Origin: Turritopsis dohrnii
Taxonomy: Eukaryota; Cnidaria; Hydrozoa; Anthoathecata; Oceaniidae
Length of the DNA: 64,000 nucleotides
Reading direction: 5' to 3'
Assembly: GCA_027922465.2 (NCBI GenBank)
Contig: BQMF02000668.1
Coordinates: forward strand, 1-64,000
Shown: positions 1-11,006 of the stretch, in pieces
Position numbering within the stretch: the first letter of the stretch is position 1
How the letters are laid out: every line of letters begins with the position of its first letter
Translations under genes and position numbers: made by a program
Notes under the pieces: generated by a model
What the model saw: only the letters and a program-made list of their open reading frames with translations
Databases searched by the model: none
What the model was told of the DNA's origin: nothing

Positions 1-7
1 GAAACAC

Positions 8-490
8 ATACATTGTTTTGTGCCACTATGGCCTGCACTTTAGGGGTTGTGATAATAGCCGAAGATTCCTAAAAACAAAAACAATTGCTTTCAATTTCAA
101 GAGCATACCACTAGATATAACAGTTGAAGCACCAAATTCAATTTCATATTGTAATAAGCAACCTCACTCTTGATGATACAACCACTGAATACAATTGTAC
201 CACTCTCACTGAGTATTCAATTAAAAATGAAACTAAACCATATTAGAAAAAAGTGAATAATATATGTAACCTATATTCCAAAGCAATATAATTAAATAAA
301 TACATTGCTTTGGGCCACGCTGGTTTGCACTTTAGGTGATGTGATAGTACATCAAAATTCCTAAACAACAGATTCCAATTTCCAGGACATTGGATCAAGT
401 AACAGTTTAAAAAGCAAATTCAGTTTCATAACAATTCATAACATGTTAACAAACTGAAAGTATAACAATATCAGCACTGAATAGAATTAG
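8..490. repeat. Diverged two-copy tandem repeat, period about 292 bp
   Basis: A stretch starting near 8 recurs from about 300. Both copies begin ATACATTG and share the blocks TTTGCACTTTAGG/CCTGCACTTTAGG, ATTCCTAAA and AAATTCA(A/G)TTTCATA, then end near a CACTGAATA block (about 180 and 470). The copies have diverged by substitutions and small indels. No coding potential is seen. The rest of 490-1733 is AT-rich sequence in which I see no gene. Confidence 0.65.
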
Positions 491-1733
491 GTAAGCTATC
501 AAATATTTTTTCACGAAATTCAAGGTTTTCAAAGTTTCTTTTTCATTTTCTGTCTATTTTTCAAGTTTTTCTGAGGAATATTTGCTCAGAAAAAGCGCCC
601 TGGGCGCATTAAATGTTGGGAGTTTTATAGTTGGGGCTTAAAATTTTGTACAATTAAAAGCACAAATTAAAAGCAGCAAAGGTAACGGTAACTGTCTGAA
701 ATTTTGTCTGAAACCAAAAACAAAATGAACACTTTTCTATTCTCTAGCAATTTCATTCTAAATTATATGAAAATAATAGTGCTAGTAAGGTAAAACAGCC
801 AGTTTTTACAAAACTAAAGGACAAATATTGTAAAAAATTTTGACCTGTCTTTGAAATAAATTTCAAGACAACAATTGTTGGGCATTGTATATTGACATTC
901 TCAATAGGACAGGTTTTGAATGGAAAGAAGCATAATATTATTCACAACATAAAATAGGCATTTTTTAATTCCCGATACAAGACAGCAAAATGTTCAAATA
1001 AACAACCAGAAAGGCACCTTTCCAATAATATGCATTTCCAAAAGCTTAGCTCTATTATGCAATTACAGATGTCATAGAACATCATTATTTAAAATCTGTT
1101 TTACCTGAATTTGTTTTAGTCGTTGGCTAGTATCTTTTAAATGAAGTGATGCAGCACCAACCTGATAAATGTTCTCATTCATAATCTGAGAAATGTTTAA
1201 AAATCAGTTGCCTTTTCTTTTCTGGAAGTTCAAATCTAGCCAACGCGGTGTCGTTTTTTAGAGCCATTAACTTAACCAGTAAGAGAAACTCGGTGTATAT
1301 CTCATTGATACAATGCCAGCCTATCACGTGACAAAGGCTGTTTTTGTTGCTAGCAAAATGAAGTTATTGTTAGGATTGACGCCAACAAGACATTTCATAG
1401 CTATAATACAATCACCTGGAAAAATTACTGGAACTAAATGATCAGCTCCCTTACTGGTTTGGCATGCAATCAACATGGATTTATAGTCCATTCACTGATA
1501 GATGGAAACTTTCTGCCAGACAGAAGTCATTACAATTTTTTTAACAATTATCGAACCACTTAACACCTTGGTATAATCGATTAAGTCTATATTTTTGCAA
1601 TTGTAAAGCGGGGGTCAATTTTTTAAACATCAAAACATGCCTTTGTTTGAATCACTTATGGTAATTTAATTGCGTAAAGTGTCTCAAGAGATATTTTAAA
1701 ATAAAAGAAAATGCATTCTCTGGTGTAAAACAG

Positions 1734-3187
1734 CTATGGGGCATTTGGAGAACTATCCGATAAATGAATTATGAAGGGATCAATATCCTTATCTAAAATA
1801 CCGTCAAGTTTTCTAAAGTTTTCCTCCTCCTTTATCGTAGGTTTATTGTAGTTTGCGCAATGTTCAGGTCTAATTTTCTCTCTAAAAACTTCTCTCAGAA
1901 GATTGACGACTTTCGCTGGTTCTTTTGCAAAAACATTCAGATGTCTAGCGTGGGTTTTCATCTGGTTCCAAAGCATTTCGATTGGGTTTAAAACGCAATG
2001 ATAAGGAGGTAGACGCAATACATCGAACCCAAATTCCTTAGCAATGAAACCAACTTTGTATTGACTCGGTATTTTCTTTTCTTTCATCTTTTGGAGTAGC
2101 ACAGGTTTCGTTGGAACAGGTGAAAGAATAGGGATATCATGTTTTTTCATCCAAGCAATCATTTCACCATTTTTCATTTTCATGGTTGGATTTTTTTCAG
2201 CCAATCTGTTGTGATATTTCGCATTATCCATCACAATCACGACCTTTTCATTTTTTCGTAAATTTGGTATACGTTTAGTTCGAAACCACTTCTCAAACAC
2301 TTCCCCGTTCATGTCGTCATGACAGTCCGCATATGATTTCGATAACTTCTTCCCGCATAACAATAAAGCATTCTCCACTAAACCATATTCACTCATAGCA
2401 TGGCAAACAACAATTCTCTTCCCTTTACTAACAGGGGCATCCAACTGGGACTCTTTTGTTCCATCCGTCCATGTTCTTTTAGCGATTTCATGGGAGTCAA
2501 ACCAAGTTTCGTCCAAGTAGATGATCAAGTACCCGTTATCACGATATTCTTGTTTATGCGAAGGTATTGATAGCGCCAAATACGGATTCTGTGTGTTTCC
2601 ATTAACACTTGCCTTTTATCACATTTTTTGTATGTAAATCCAATACGCTTCACGAGTTTTTATAGATGTGTTCTACCGTATGGAAAATCAGGACCTGAGA
2701 TTAACAACTTTTTTAACTAAATTAAATAACACAACAGTACATTCAAGGTTATACATTTTCATAAACTTTTTGAAAAACGAAAATCTTTTAGGAACTCCTC
2801 AAAAATATTACCTAATTCTTTGAACAACAAGTCAATGGTTGGCGACATCTTTTTGCGATAAAATCCGTAGATCACATTTCGAATAGTATCTTTCCAAAAT
2901 TTGTCCACTTTTTTGACCTCTTTTTTTTTGTATTGCCAGAATGTCCAAAATGACGAGGTGCGCCTGCTTTAACCACTCGGTAGACTTTAAAATAGGAAAT
3001 TTCAATGCAGCGCTTGTTTCCGTAATGGGGCTTTAAATTCTTTCTTATCTTTATTTGATGAACACATTCGTGAAGACATAAAGGAATGAATATTTAAAAT
3101 AAGCTGTTGAACTTGAGTCGTTATTTCAATTTTTTCATTTTTCTCTTCCTCTTCTGAAGTTTCCCATGGCCGCCAGATGTTTGCCAT
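1734..3187 (-). pseudogene. Tc1/mariner-superfamily transposase, DD82E type, decayed
   Basis: The long open stretch (1734-2579) is a DDE_3/IS630-Tc1-type transposase catalytic domain. It shows YLDETW (first Asp, residue 23), VIVMDNAKYH (second Asp, residue 118) and LNPIEMLW (Glu, residue 201). Exactly 82 residues lie between the second Asp and the Glu, far more than in DD34E or DD34D elements; this matches the DD82E (Sailor) family as I remember it. The N-terminal DNA-binding half survives upstream in other frames: a first piece at 3002-3187, then pieces containing VYRVVKAGAPRHFG and DLLFKELG between about 2750 and 3000. At least three frameshifts and a stop separate them, one near 2560 just before YLDETW. 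The open reading frame has no ATG at its start, only TTG. It would have cut and pasted its own element, and is now dead. I did not find convincing terminal inverted repeats. Confidence 0.85.
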
Positions 3188-3864
3188 TTTTGCAATAATA
3201 TCAAACTTTATAGAATTGCTATTTTTTTTCTACTGCTTTTCGAACAGTTAAAACAAAACTACGGCGTGCAACCCCCTGAAATAATTTCTTGGTCATTAAA
3301 TAGTTGTTGCGCGATAATTTCATTGCTACATTAGTTTATGACTGCGTGCGACACATTATCACCAGATTTGAAATTTTGCATCTATGAGTCAATAGACTAT
3401 ACTATCAAACATTAATTGCAGCACCTAGTAGTGTTATACTTTCTCTCCTATACATATCAGCAGCATTTTGTAAGTGAGTCAACAAGCTGAATTTCTGATT
3501 GTTTACTATAAATGCCTCGAAAGGCAAGGTATAACCTATAGTCTTATTCTCGCTCTTACACTTTTTTAAAAACATTAGAATTTTTTCTTGCAATAAACTA
3601 AATATTTCGTAAAGACAATCATATGTGGTTGTAGGTAACATCTACTTGGGAATAATTCTACACAAAAAATATCAGCAAATGCTAAATACGACTATTTGAT
3701 ACCTATTTTGATCTGTTGCTCCTTTTCTTTTCCCTTTTCTTTTCTTTTTTTTTCTGGAACTTCTCCTAAAAATACAACAAAATGTTTTTATGAAAATAAC
3801 CATTTTCCCAAATTGTCAGAAATTGTCATTAGTTTATAAAGTTTATTATTCCATTTTAACCCAG
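3188..3864. other. No gene seen
   Basis: AT-rich sequence. A 78-codon open frame on the minus strand (3405-3641) has no recognisable domain or supporting context. Nothing else is supported here. Confidence 0.5.
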
Positions 3865-3928
3865 CCCAGCGGGCACAAGACGTCTTTGAGACGTCTTATT
3901 TTAATCGTAAAATGGTCGTTTGCTTTCC

Positions 3929-4297
3929 AGATCATTTTGGGACGTCGTAGGGACGTCTGAAACGGGACGTCGCAATTGGATCCTTTTACGACGTTTTTGG
4001 GACGTCTTTATACGGATTGAATAACGACCTTCAAAACAATTGTAAATTTAAGATCATTTTGCAACGTCGTTGGGACGTCTGAAACGAGACGTCACAATTG
4101 AGATCCTTTTACGACGTTTTTAGGACGTCCTTATACGGATTGAATAACGACCTTCAAAACAATTATAAACTTAAGATCATTTTGGGACGTCGTAGGGACG
4201 TCTGAAACGGGACGTCGCAATTGGGATCCTTTTACGACGTTTTTGGGACGTCTCTGTGCAGATTCAATAACGATCTTCGAAACAATTATAAACTTTC
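3929..4297. repeat. Three tandem copies of a 122-bp subrepeat inside the inverted-repeat element
   Basis: Copies start at about 3929, 4051 and 4174 (periods 122 and 123 bp). Each opens AGATCATTTTG, carries several (G)GGACGTC blocks, continues with ATCCTTTTACGACG, and closes near ACAATT(G/A)TAAA. Copies differ by a few substitutions. Each contains several GACGTC palindromes. Confidence 0.85.
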
Positions 4298-4358
4298 AAA
4301 AGCAATCAGTCTGTGTAGAATGATTTATTGTAAATGTTTTTAAACGTCTTGACAACAA

Positions 4359-4442
4359 GCAGCGGTGGCATAACGGTTACGAGTTCGGCTGGCACACCGG
4401 AGGTTGCAGGTTCGGGTCCACCTGTGGCCTATTACAGTTTTT
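4359..4442 (+). ncRNA. tRNA-like Pol III cassette (degenerate) within the inverted-repeat element
   Basis: A box A-like block TGGCATAACGGT (4366-4377) is followed 31 bp later by a box B-like block GGTTCGGGTCC (4409-4419). A TTTTT run sits at 4438-4442. Block order and spacing match a type 2 Pol III promoter with terminator. The sequence does not fold into a cloverleaf: the would-be acceptor strands do not pair, and box B has G where A58 is expected. It is therefore a tRNA-derived promoter relic or SINE head, not a functional tRNA gene. Confidence 0.55.
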
Positions 4443-4618
4443 GAAAGAGTAAATTTCATGATCCTGCGACGTCGTTACGATGTCGTTGGGATGTCATCGA
4501 GACGTCTCAATGAAGATGTAATTGGGACGTCTTTTGAGATTCCCACTTCGCGACCATTTTGCGACGTCTTAGGGACGTCTTGAAAAGACGTCTTTACGAC
4601 GTTTTTGTGCCCGCTGGG

Positions 4619-7600
4619 AGTTTATCCCATAAGCGTGAACTATTGCTTACCATAAAGATTCAGTTAGTTCAAATTAAGAATAAGTATAATTACTACAAAA
4701 AAACCTAAAGAGCACACTTCTATTGCATTTTCTATTGTATCTTTATAGCCAATATACATTTTTTAAACAGAAACCACACAAATAATTTTAGTATTCCCGA
4801 GAGACTTTAAGCGTTTAACTATTTGAAATGTACATATAGGTAATAAGCTGTTTCGCTCACTTGGTACATTTTCCCCAGACCCCTTTTTCCTGTCCTTCTA
4901 TGTCATGGAGTTAATGGTAGTCTATACTCACTTTCCTTTCTCTTCCTGCTCCTCTAATGTTTCACTTGAAGCGTATGAAACTTTTTACTTCCTATGAAAA
5001 CTTTCAACATCCCACAGTATTTGATCTTCTTCCACTTAGATTTATTATACCAGATTTGCATCTTTAACTCATTCCTTGTTTACTTACCTTCCCTCTTGAT
5101 ATCTTGAAATGTTTTCAAGCGGTCCTTTGTACCAAGCATTTGCTCATCTTTTGTTTTCTCTTCCTTGTAGTCGGAGATGCCGGGATGCCGAAATAATGTT
5201 GATAGCTTCGCTTATAATCTGATCTTCTTTCATACTTTTTCAACTTCTTTTTCTAAAAAAGATTTAACAACTGAAACAACAAGAGAGAAAAACTCTGGCT
5301 CATAATCCGATTTTCTGTTAACACGATTTACAACCGTTCCTCACAATGTTCACTTGAAATATATGACGCAATTCTTAGACAACCACAATAATGGTGACAT
5401 TTTTTCAAATAGAAGAATTGGACCTACCTGTTTCTTGTTGTTTTTGTTATATTTTACCGTCATGTCAGGCTAAAACAATAATAACCATAACATTAATGTA
5501 CAAACAAATAAAATTAATAATAAAAATCTTTATTAGTATACAAAGTCAATCCTATAAGTTCTTACTTTAGTTCTTCATTTCTCTAAATGGTGTTCCACTA
5601 GTGATTGCAGGATACATAGACTAAAATTAAGCTGCAAATAAATTTATGAATACCTTTCATACAAAATGAAAACGTATTAATAGAATCTGAAATTTAGGTT
5701 TTATACTCACTCTGTTTTATTGATGCTCACGATGACTACATCAGCAGCCTTGAATTTATCACATCAACAATATAGGACTTTGTAAGAAGGGATTACTAGA
5801 TATGATGTGACTTCATCAGTGTCACGCTTTAAACTCAGCTATGGATTTGAAAATGGTCTGTTACGGTAGAAGAATTACGGTACTTTCTGCCGTTGGTAAA
5901 TGAGAGGACATGAACATGATGATGTTTCTTAAAATAACTAGAACACAACTAAACAACAACAATTTTTTCTATCTATTTAATCATCATCTCCATTTAAACA
6001 TCCAGAAACTGCACAATGTCTTGCCATAGATTTCCTTCTACCAAACTTTGTATAAGTACCAAAATTTCAAGTTAGTATCAGTTAGTTTTTGTTATGTGTA
6101 TACTTTACTGAAATTCTGAGGTCTGAGAGGGGTGCTTTTAGTGTTGACTAGTGTTGAAACCCATAATAAGCAATATAATTGGCCAAAAAACAAAACAAAA
6201 CAGGGACGCGATAATTTATGCCAAAACAGAAATTTAAGAACATTATAGGAATTTCATGACAAGTATAACATAGGCGAAGTTTGTAGTGAAAAATCACAAG
6301 AAGTCTCTTTCCAGGTGTGCCAAGAAGCCTCATTGAAAATAAAGGAGAGCTAGAAGTTTACGTCTACCTTGATTTGCTTCCACGATGCATTCAGAGAGAC
6401 ATCAAAGATATCACTTAACAGAAAATATTCATAACACAGTTAAATAGACAACTAAGCACTTACAATAATTTCTTTCAATACTTTCAAGTATACTTACTCT
6501 GTGGTGGCAGGGTTGCAAACAGTTTCAATAAAACCAAACGAAACCAAACAAAAATATTTGAAATACACATTTTTTGTAATTTTATTATTTTATTAATTTT
6601 ATTATTTATGTAAGTTTATCCTCCAAAATTATTTTTGAGAATTTTCCAAAATTTCCAGAATTCAAAGTTGTCCTGTTTTAAATCAGAAACTCAAAAGCTA
6701 TTTAAAGTATTAAGGAAATTAAGGAAATTTTGATTCACAGATTGTGTTGACCAAATGTAGGAAGCAGAAAAATTTTAAGAATCGAAAAAAGGGCAATCAA
6801 TGTACTAACACTGCCACATTAAAATGGATTACTTGAACTGGAAATTTATTATTATCTCAAATATTACCCAATTTTAGGGGGTTATATGGTCAAAGATGGG
6901 AATGGACTACAATTCCTGTAGAACATCACACTTCCAGAAAATCTTTCTTACTGTACAATAGCCTTGCATAATGCAATTTGAAGATCTATTAGTTTCAGTT
7001 TCATTAGGTGCAAATGGACTTTGAGGAAAAAGGTACTATTATATAGCGACATTATTGGGGAATATAAACGACTTGATATTTGGTTGACATGATTCGTATT
7101 TATCAGGAAAAAACAGATTACATTTAAAAGGAAGAACTTAAAGTCCTTAGCAAAGTTACAAAATATGAAATATTACTAATTTTTAGAGCCTCATTCTGTG
7201 GCCACTAAGTATTATTGTGTTTCTAGTGGAACACTTGCTGAACTGAAGACAAATTGTTGAATGAAATGATTTTTCACGTGGTTGTCTAGATGTCACAGGC
7301 TGAAAGTGCCCTTCCAGCTCAAACTGGGCTTACCTTACTACCCAAAAACTACAATCAGTGTGATAGTGTTCAAGGTGATCTATCAGATTCACCTGAAAGA
7401 ACTGTATGATGAAATATTGTATGAAAATACAGTTGTATAAGTATATGGTAAGTCCGGATTCGGTTGGTGGACAGTTGGATTTGCCCAAAACAAAGACATA
7501 TTAAAACCACTAGTGATGAAAAGGACCCTTGTAGTATTTTCTCAATGGTAATGAAGAGGAAACTATCACTGTTAGAGCTGAGATCCTTACCAATTGTTTT

Positions 7601-8378
7601 CGATTTTTATTGATATTGTTAAGACTTGATAAATATAATTATCACGATTCATTTATATTGTGTTATGTATTTTAATTGGTCTAAAGTGCTAATTATTTTC
7701 TGTTTCACTGTCACACTGTCACACAATCACATGCTTGAATGAATTCTGCCAATTAATTTCTTTTTATTATGTTTATAGATCTCTGGTAGCAAGTTCACTA
7801 CACAATTGCAAGTTTTGTCTTGCTGGGAGAGGATGCGGAAGAAATTTGTCTTTTATGGATATTTTGCTTGTGAACTCTTTTAAGAAGGATCCTTTCCATA
7901 CTTATACATAAAAACATCAATATTCTAAGGACTATTCACATCACTTCTCAATTACTTTTACAGGAACTTTTTATTCATTAATTTCATTGTAAAGCTACAA
8001 AATTGATGTGATACAAAAATAGAATTAAAGTTTTTAGGAATTCGGAGATTACCTGAAATGCATCACGAACAGGCATGTTGGTAGTAAACTTGGTAGTAAA
8101 GTAAACAATCAACTGATAACTTGTTTTGTTGGCTTAAAAATAAAGAAAATAAAAAAGATGCCTACTGCTTACAGTATATACGCAGAGTAAAGAGCAGGAT
8201 GTTTAGCTTTACTGTTTCGCCAAAAGATTTGCCAACTTGGGAGAAATTGAAATTGTTGGATTTTTGTTATAAATCGTCAAGATTCATGTTATAAAGAAAA
8301 TTGACATTTGGCATGTATGTAATGCTCACTTTATTACTGGGTCACTTACCAAACTCACCGAGGTAGTGAAAAACGTAC
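4619..8378. other. Long stretch without recognisable genes
   Basis: AT-rich sequence with scattered open frames of about 60 codons or fewer (for example minus 6148-6333) that show no domain, no codon signature and no conserved neighbours. No tRNA, rRNA or clear repeat array was seen. Confidence 0.5.
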
Positions 8379-9703
8379 ATCCCGATCCAACACTTTCAAG
8401 TCGAAGATTATTGAACTAAGAGAAGAAGGAAAAACACCAAATGAAATCATGGATATGTACTCTGGAACCTTGTCGTTGAGTTTAATATCCAAATGGATGA
8501 AGAATCGGGCCAAAATAATTAAAGCAGCAGCTGGAGAACAGAAACATATGTTCAAGATAAGACCCAGTAAGAAATATAACACACTTTACGCTGTGCTTAT
8601 TAAATTGTTCACAGAAAAGCAAGAAAGGAGGGACGACGCGTGGATTTTAACTGGCTGTGGTCAAAAGCACGTAAAGAAAGAAAAGAAAGCACGTTGTTAC
8701 TAACTTTTCTAAAAGATACCATCTCAAACTCAGAAGAACCCAACGTAACAAGAAAAACGCCAAAAGAATCTTTACGAGCTGATTTAAGAAAATAGCATGC
8801 AACCACAATAAAAGAGTTTGGGTTAGCCAACCGTTCTCAGCGCTGACTAACGCCAGTGTTCATTGAATATAGCTATGCTTTAGACCAGAAGGAGAACAAC
8901 CTAGGATCTCAGTTATTTTTCGTGGGAAGGGGAAAAGAATCAGTGAAGTGGAAAAGCAGGCATAGGGATAAGGACGTGGATGTCTATTTTTCAAAAATGT
9001 GCCTGGGTAGATGAACAATTTGCATAGACTATATTGAAAGAACATTAAAACCGATTGCAGAAAAAGGAGTCCCGCTTTGTTCTCTACTGTGATAAACTTA
9101 CTGGCCAGAATACTCCTGATTTCAGAGAAACAGTATCAAAACTCATTGGCGTTGTTTGGAATGGTTTGAAAAATGGGACTGATCTTTGGCAACCTGTAGA
9201 TGCAGGCTACGGAGAGAAATTGAAGTCAATGATTAAACATTCTTTTTTTGACTGGCTTGATGACGACGAAATGCAGACAAGTGGTACGGTGTCGAGAGTT
9301 TCACTGCATCAGAGTGCCGCATTCTTCTACCCAAATAGATTGGCGATACGTATAGAAAACTCATTGAAAACAATGGGTCCCTTGCGTTATCGCTTGTTTG
9401 AAAAGACCGGATGTCTCATTACCGCCGATGGCAGTGGCGATTCACTGATCGAACCAGAAGGACTTAAGGACTACACGGGTCACCAACAGTAATACAACCA
9501 TTGTAACTACTCCTATAGTAGCCGAATCAGCAGATGCAACAGAACCGATAGAAGTTAATGATGGAGAGTATACCAAACATATTGAAGACGAGGAAGAGGA
9601 AGAGGAAGGCAACGACATTCTGATTTTCGACGTACAAGAGGACATACCAGAAAGTATTGACTTGGAGGAAAGAAATATATTTGACTTTCTCGAGAACTTT
9701 TAA
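8379..9703 (+). pseudogene. pogo/Jerky-type (CENP-B-like) transposase, broken
   Basis: Pieces appear in the expected order. The N-terminal CENP-B-type helix-turn-helix (SKIIELREEGKTPNEIMDMY, about 8394-8460) is followed by the second DNA-binding unit (RYHLKLRRTQRNKKN, near 8715). The DDE_1 catalytic region (about 9000-9492) contains RFVLYCDKLTGQ, VVWNGLKNGTDLWQPVD and RLFEKTGCLITADGSGD. An acidic tail runs to a stop at 9701-9703. In-frame TAG and TAA codons interrupt the segment before RFVLYC, and a frameshift near 9480 separates the acidic tail. The middle (about 8790-8990) is not recognisable. This family cuts and pastes its element; this copy cannot be functional. Confidence 0.8.
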
Positions 9704-10031
9704 CTGAAGTCAACTTATTTGAAGAGCTTGTATAGTGCTTTTGTTTAGATTTGTACCCAAAAACATGGCAGTCTCTTTATTAATCTCATGTTTGTTCGGA
9801 TTAACGCTTGAGCTAAGAGATGGTTATCAGTTATTTAAGTTTTAGTTGGTGTTTAGTTTATACCCTATCAAAAAAACATTCCTTAGTTGTTGGTTGTTTA
9901 ACAATAAAACCTTATGTATTTGAGAATATCTTATTGAGATTAACTGGCTGGGCTAGTACACAAGAAAGAACACACAAATATTTGGGTGATCTGAGGGATA
10001 TTCTGAGGATGCAATTCGCTCTAAAAATTTA
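9704..10031. other. No gene seen
   Basis: Spacer between the pogo-like relic and the DIRS-order element. I see nothing supportable in it. Confidence 0.5.
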
Positions 10032-10158
10032 CTGTCAACCAGGACAGTACCGAACCAAATACAATATTTCATAATCTACACACAGTGCTGTCAACGAGGA
10101 CAGGTCTTTATGTAAACGCTTAGTCAACAAGGACAATCTAAACTGTCAACCAGGACAG
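10032..10158. repeat. Four spaced palindromic 16-mers at the recombinase end of the DIRS-order element
   Basis: CTGTCAACCAGGACAG occurs at 10032-10047 and 10143-10158, with variants at 10088-10103 (one base different) and 10121-10136 (more decayed). The outer CTGTC/GACAG bases form an inverted repeat. The last copy overlaps the C-terminal coding region of the tyrosine recombinase on the minus strand; the others follow its truncated end. Confidence 0.75.
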
Positions 10159-11006
10159 CCTCGATAACTGGTATACCGGTATACCGCTGAAGCCGCTGCC
10201 GATGCACCACCAATCCGAAACGAATGTGTATTAATATCACGAGAAAACGGCAAGCTTGGAGATTAAATTCACTATGTCTTGCCGGACCAAAAACGCACAT
10301 TGGAAAAAGCAAATAGCGGTAAATTCGGGCCAGGGTGATGAAGCAACCACTGCTGCATAGCTTCAACAGCACACAGAACCTGACCGGAGCGACCTATTCG
10401 GATAAAACAGCCGGACCGGAATGGATCCGTCTTGGAGGCACGAAGGTGGATGCACATAACTTGGCCGGGAGGAAAAAACGAAACATCCTGGACCATCAAG
10501 TCAGTAGACGGGTCAAAGCGTGCTGCTGATTGGCAAGTATATTCCGAGCATCGAAGAAAGCCAAAAAACGCCAACGACGACCCAGCCTTCAATAGTAAGC
10601 GGTCCGACTGGAGAACTGTAGAAGGTCCAGGCGATAGTGCATAATTTGTAGGTGAAGGAAAGTGATAGGTAACTGACGTGGCCTAGCAAAGTCCGACCCT
10701 TGAACGCGACGAATACCGCGCATGGTATAATATAAGCGATCCATGTGAAAATAGAAGCCGAAAAACTTGAATGACAGCATGAAATTGAATGCCACACAAA
10801 TAAACTTTGATAGTATTGAAAGCCAATCTTTGAGCCAAAGAGACAACAAAACGCATCAGGTTAGTTTCCACCAGAGGAAACACAGCCACGTGAATACACG
10901 AACAGAAATGATGATATGCACGAAAGCCCACCAGATAAGTAGCACGAGTCGAGGGAGCTAAAGACTGCGATTGAAAACGCACTACGTGGCGGTCAAGACG
11001 TTCCAA
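10143..11006 (-). pseudogene. Tyrosine recombinase of the DIRS-order element
   Basis: The N-terminal SAM-like core-binding part (LAPSTRATYLVGFRAY, about 10930-10970) is followed, after frame changes, by RLYYTMRGIRRVQG (about 10700-10740). The catalytic part has AFFGFLRCSEYT with the first Arg, LRASKTDPFRSG, and a HSFR box with the His-x-x-Arg pair near 10220. The nucleophilic Tyr region is missing: the frame runs into palindromic repeats just after the position where a conserved hydrophobic box is expected. At least three frameshifts are needed to read the domains in order. The enzyme would insert a circular cDNA; this copy is inactive. Confidence 0.8.

Larger units (their letters stand above)
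3865..4618. mobile_element. 754-bp terminal-inverted-repeat element rich in GACGTC palindromes
   Basis: The element begins CCCAGCGGGCACAA and ends with its exact reverse complement TTGTGCCCGCTGGG, so the ends are inverted repeats of 14 bp or more, continuing imperfectly into ACGTC-rich sequence. The interior is packed with GGGACGTC/GACGTC motifs. It contains three tandem subrepeats (about 3929-4297) and a tRNA-like Pol III promoter cassette (4359-4442). There is no transposase, so it should be non-autonomous. A target-site duplication is not obvious; the flanks share only AG. The superfamily is not assignable from this copy. Confidence 0.85.

Noticed and set aside
1734..2579. Classical DD34D mariner transposase
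   Set aside because: The spacing between the second Asp and the Glu is 82 residues and the third residue is Glu.
4359..4430. Functional tRNA gene
   Set aside because: Box A and box B are present, but the acceptor and T stems do not pair and no cloverleaf forms.
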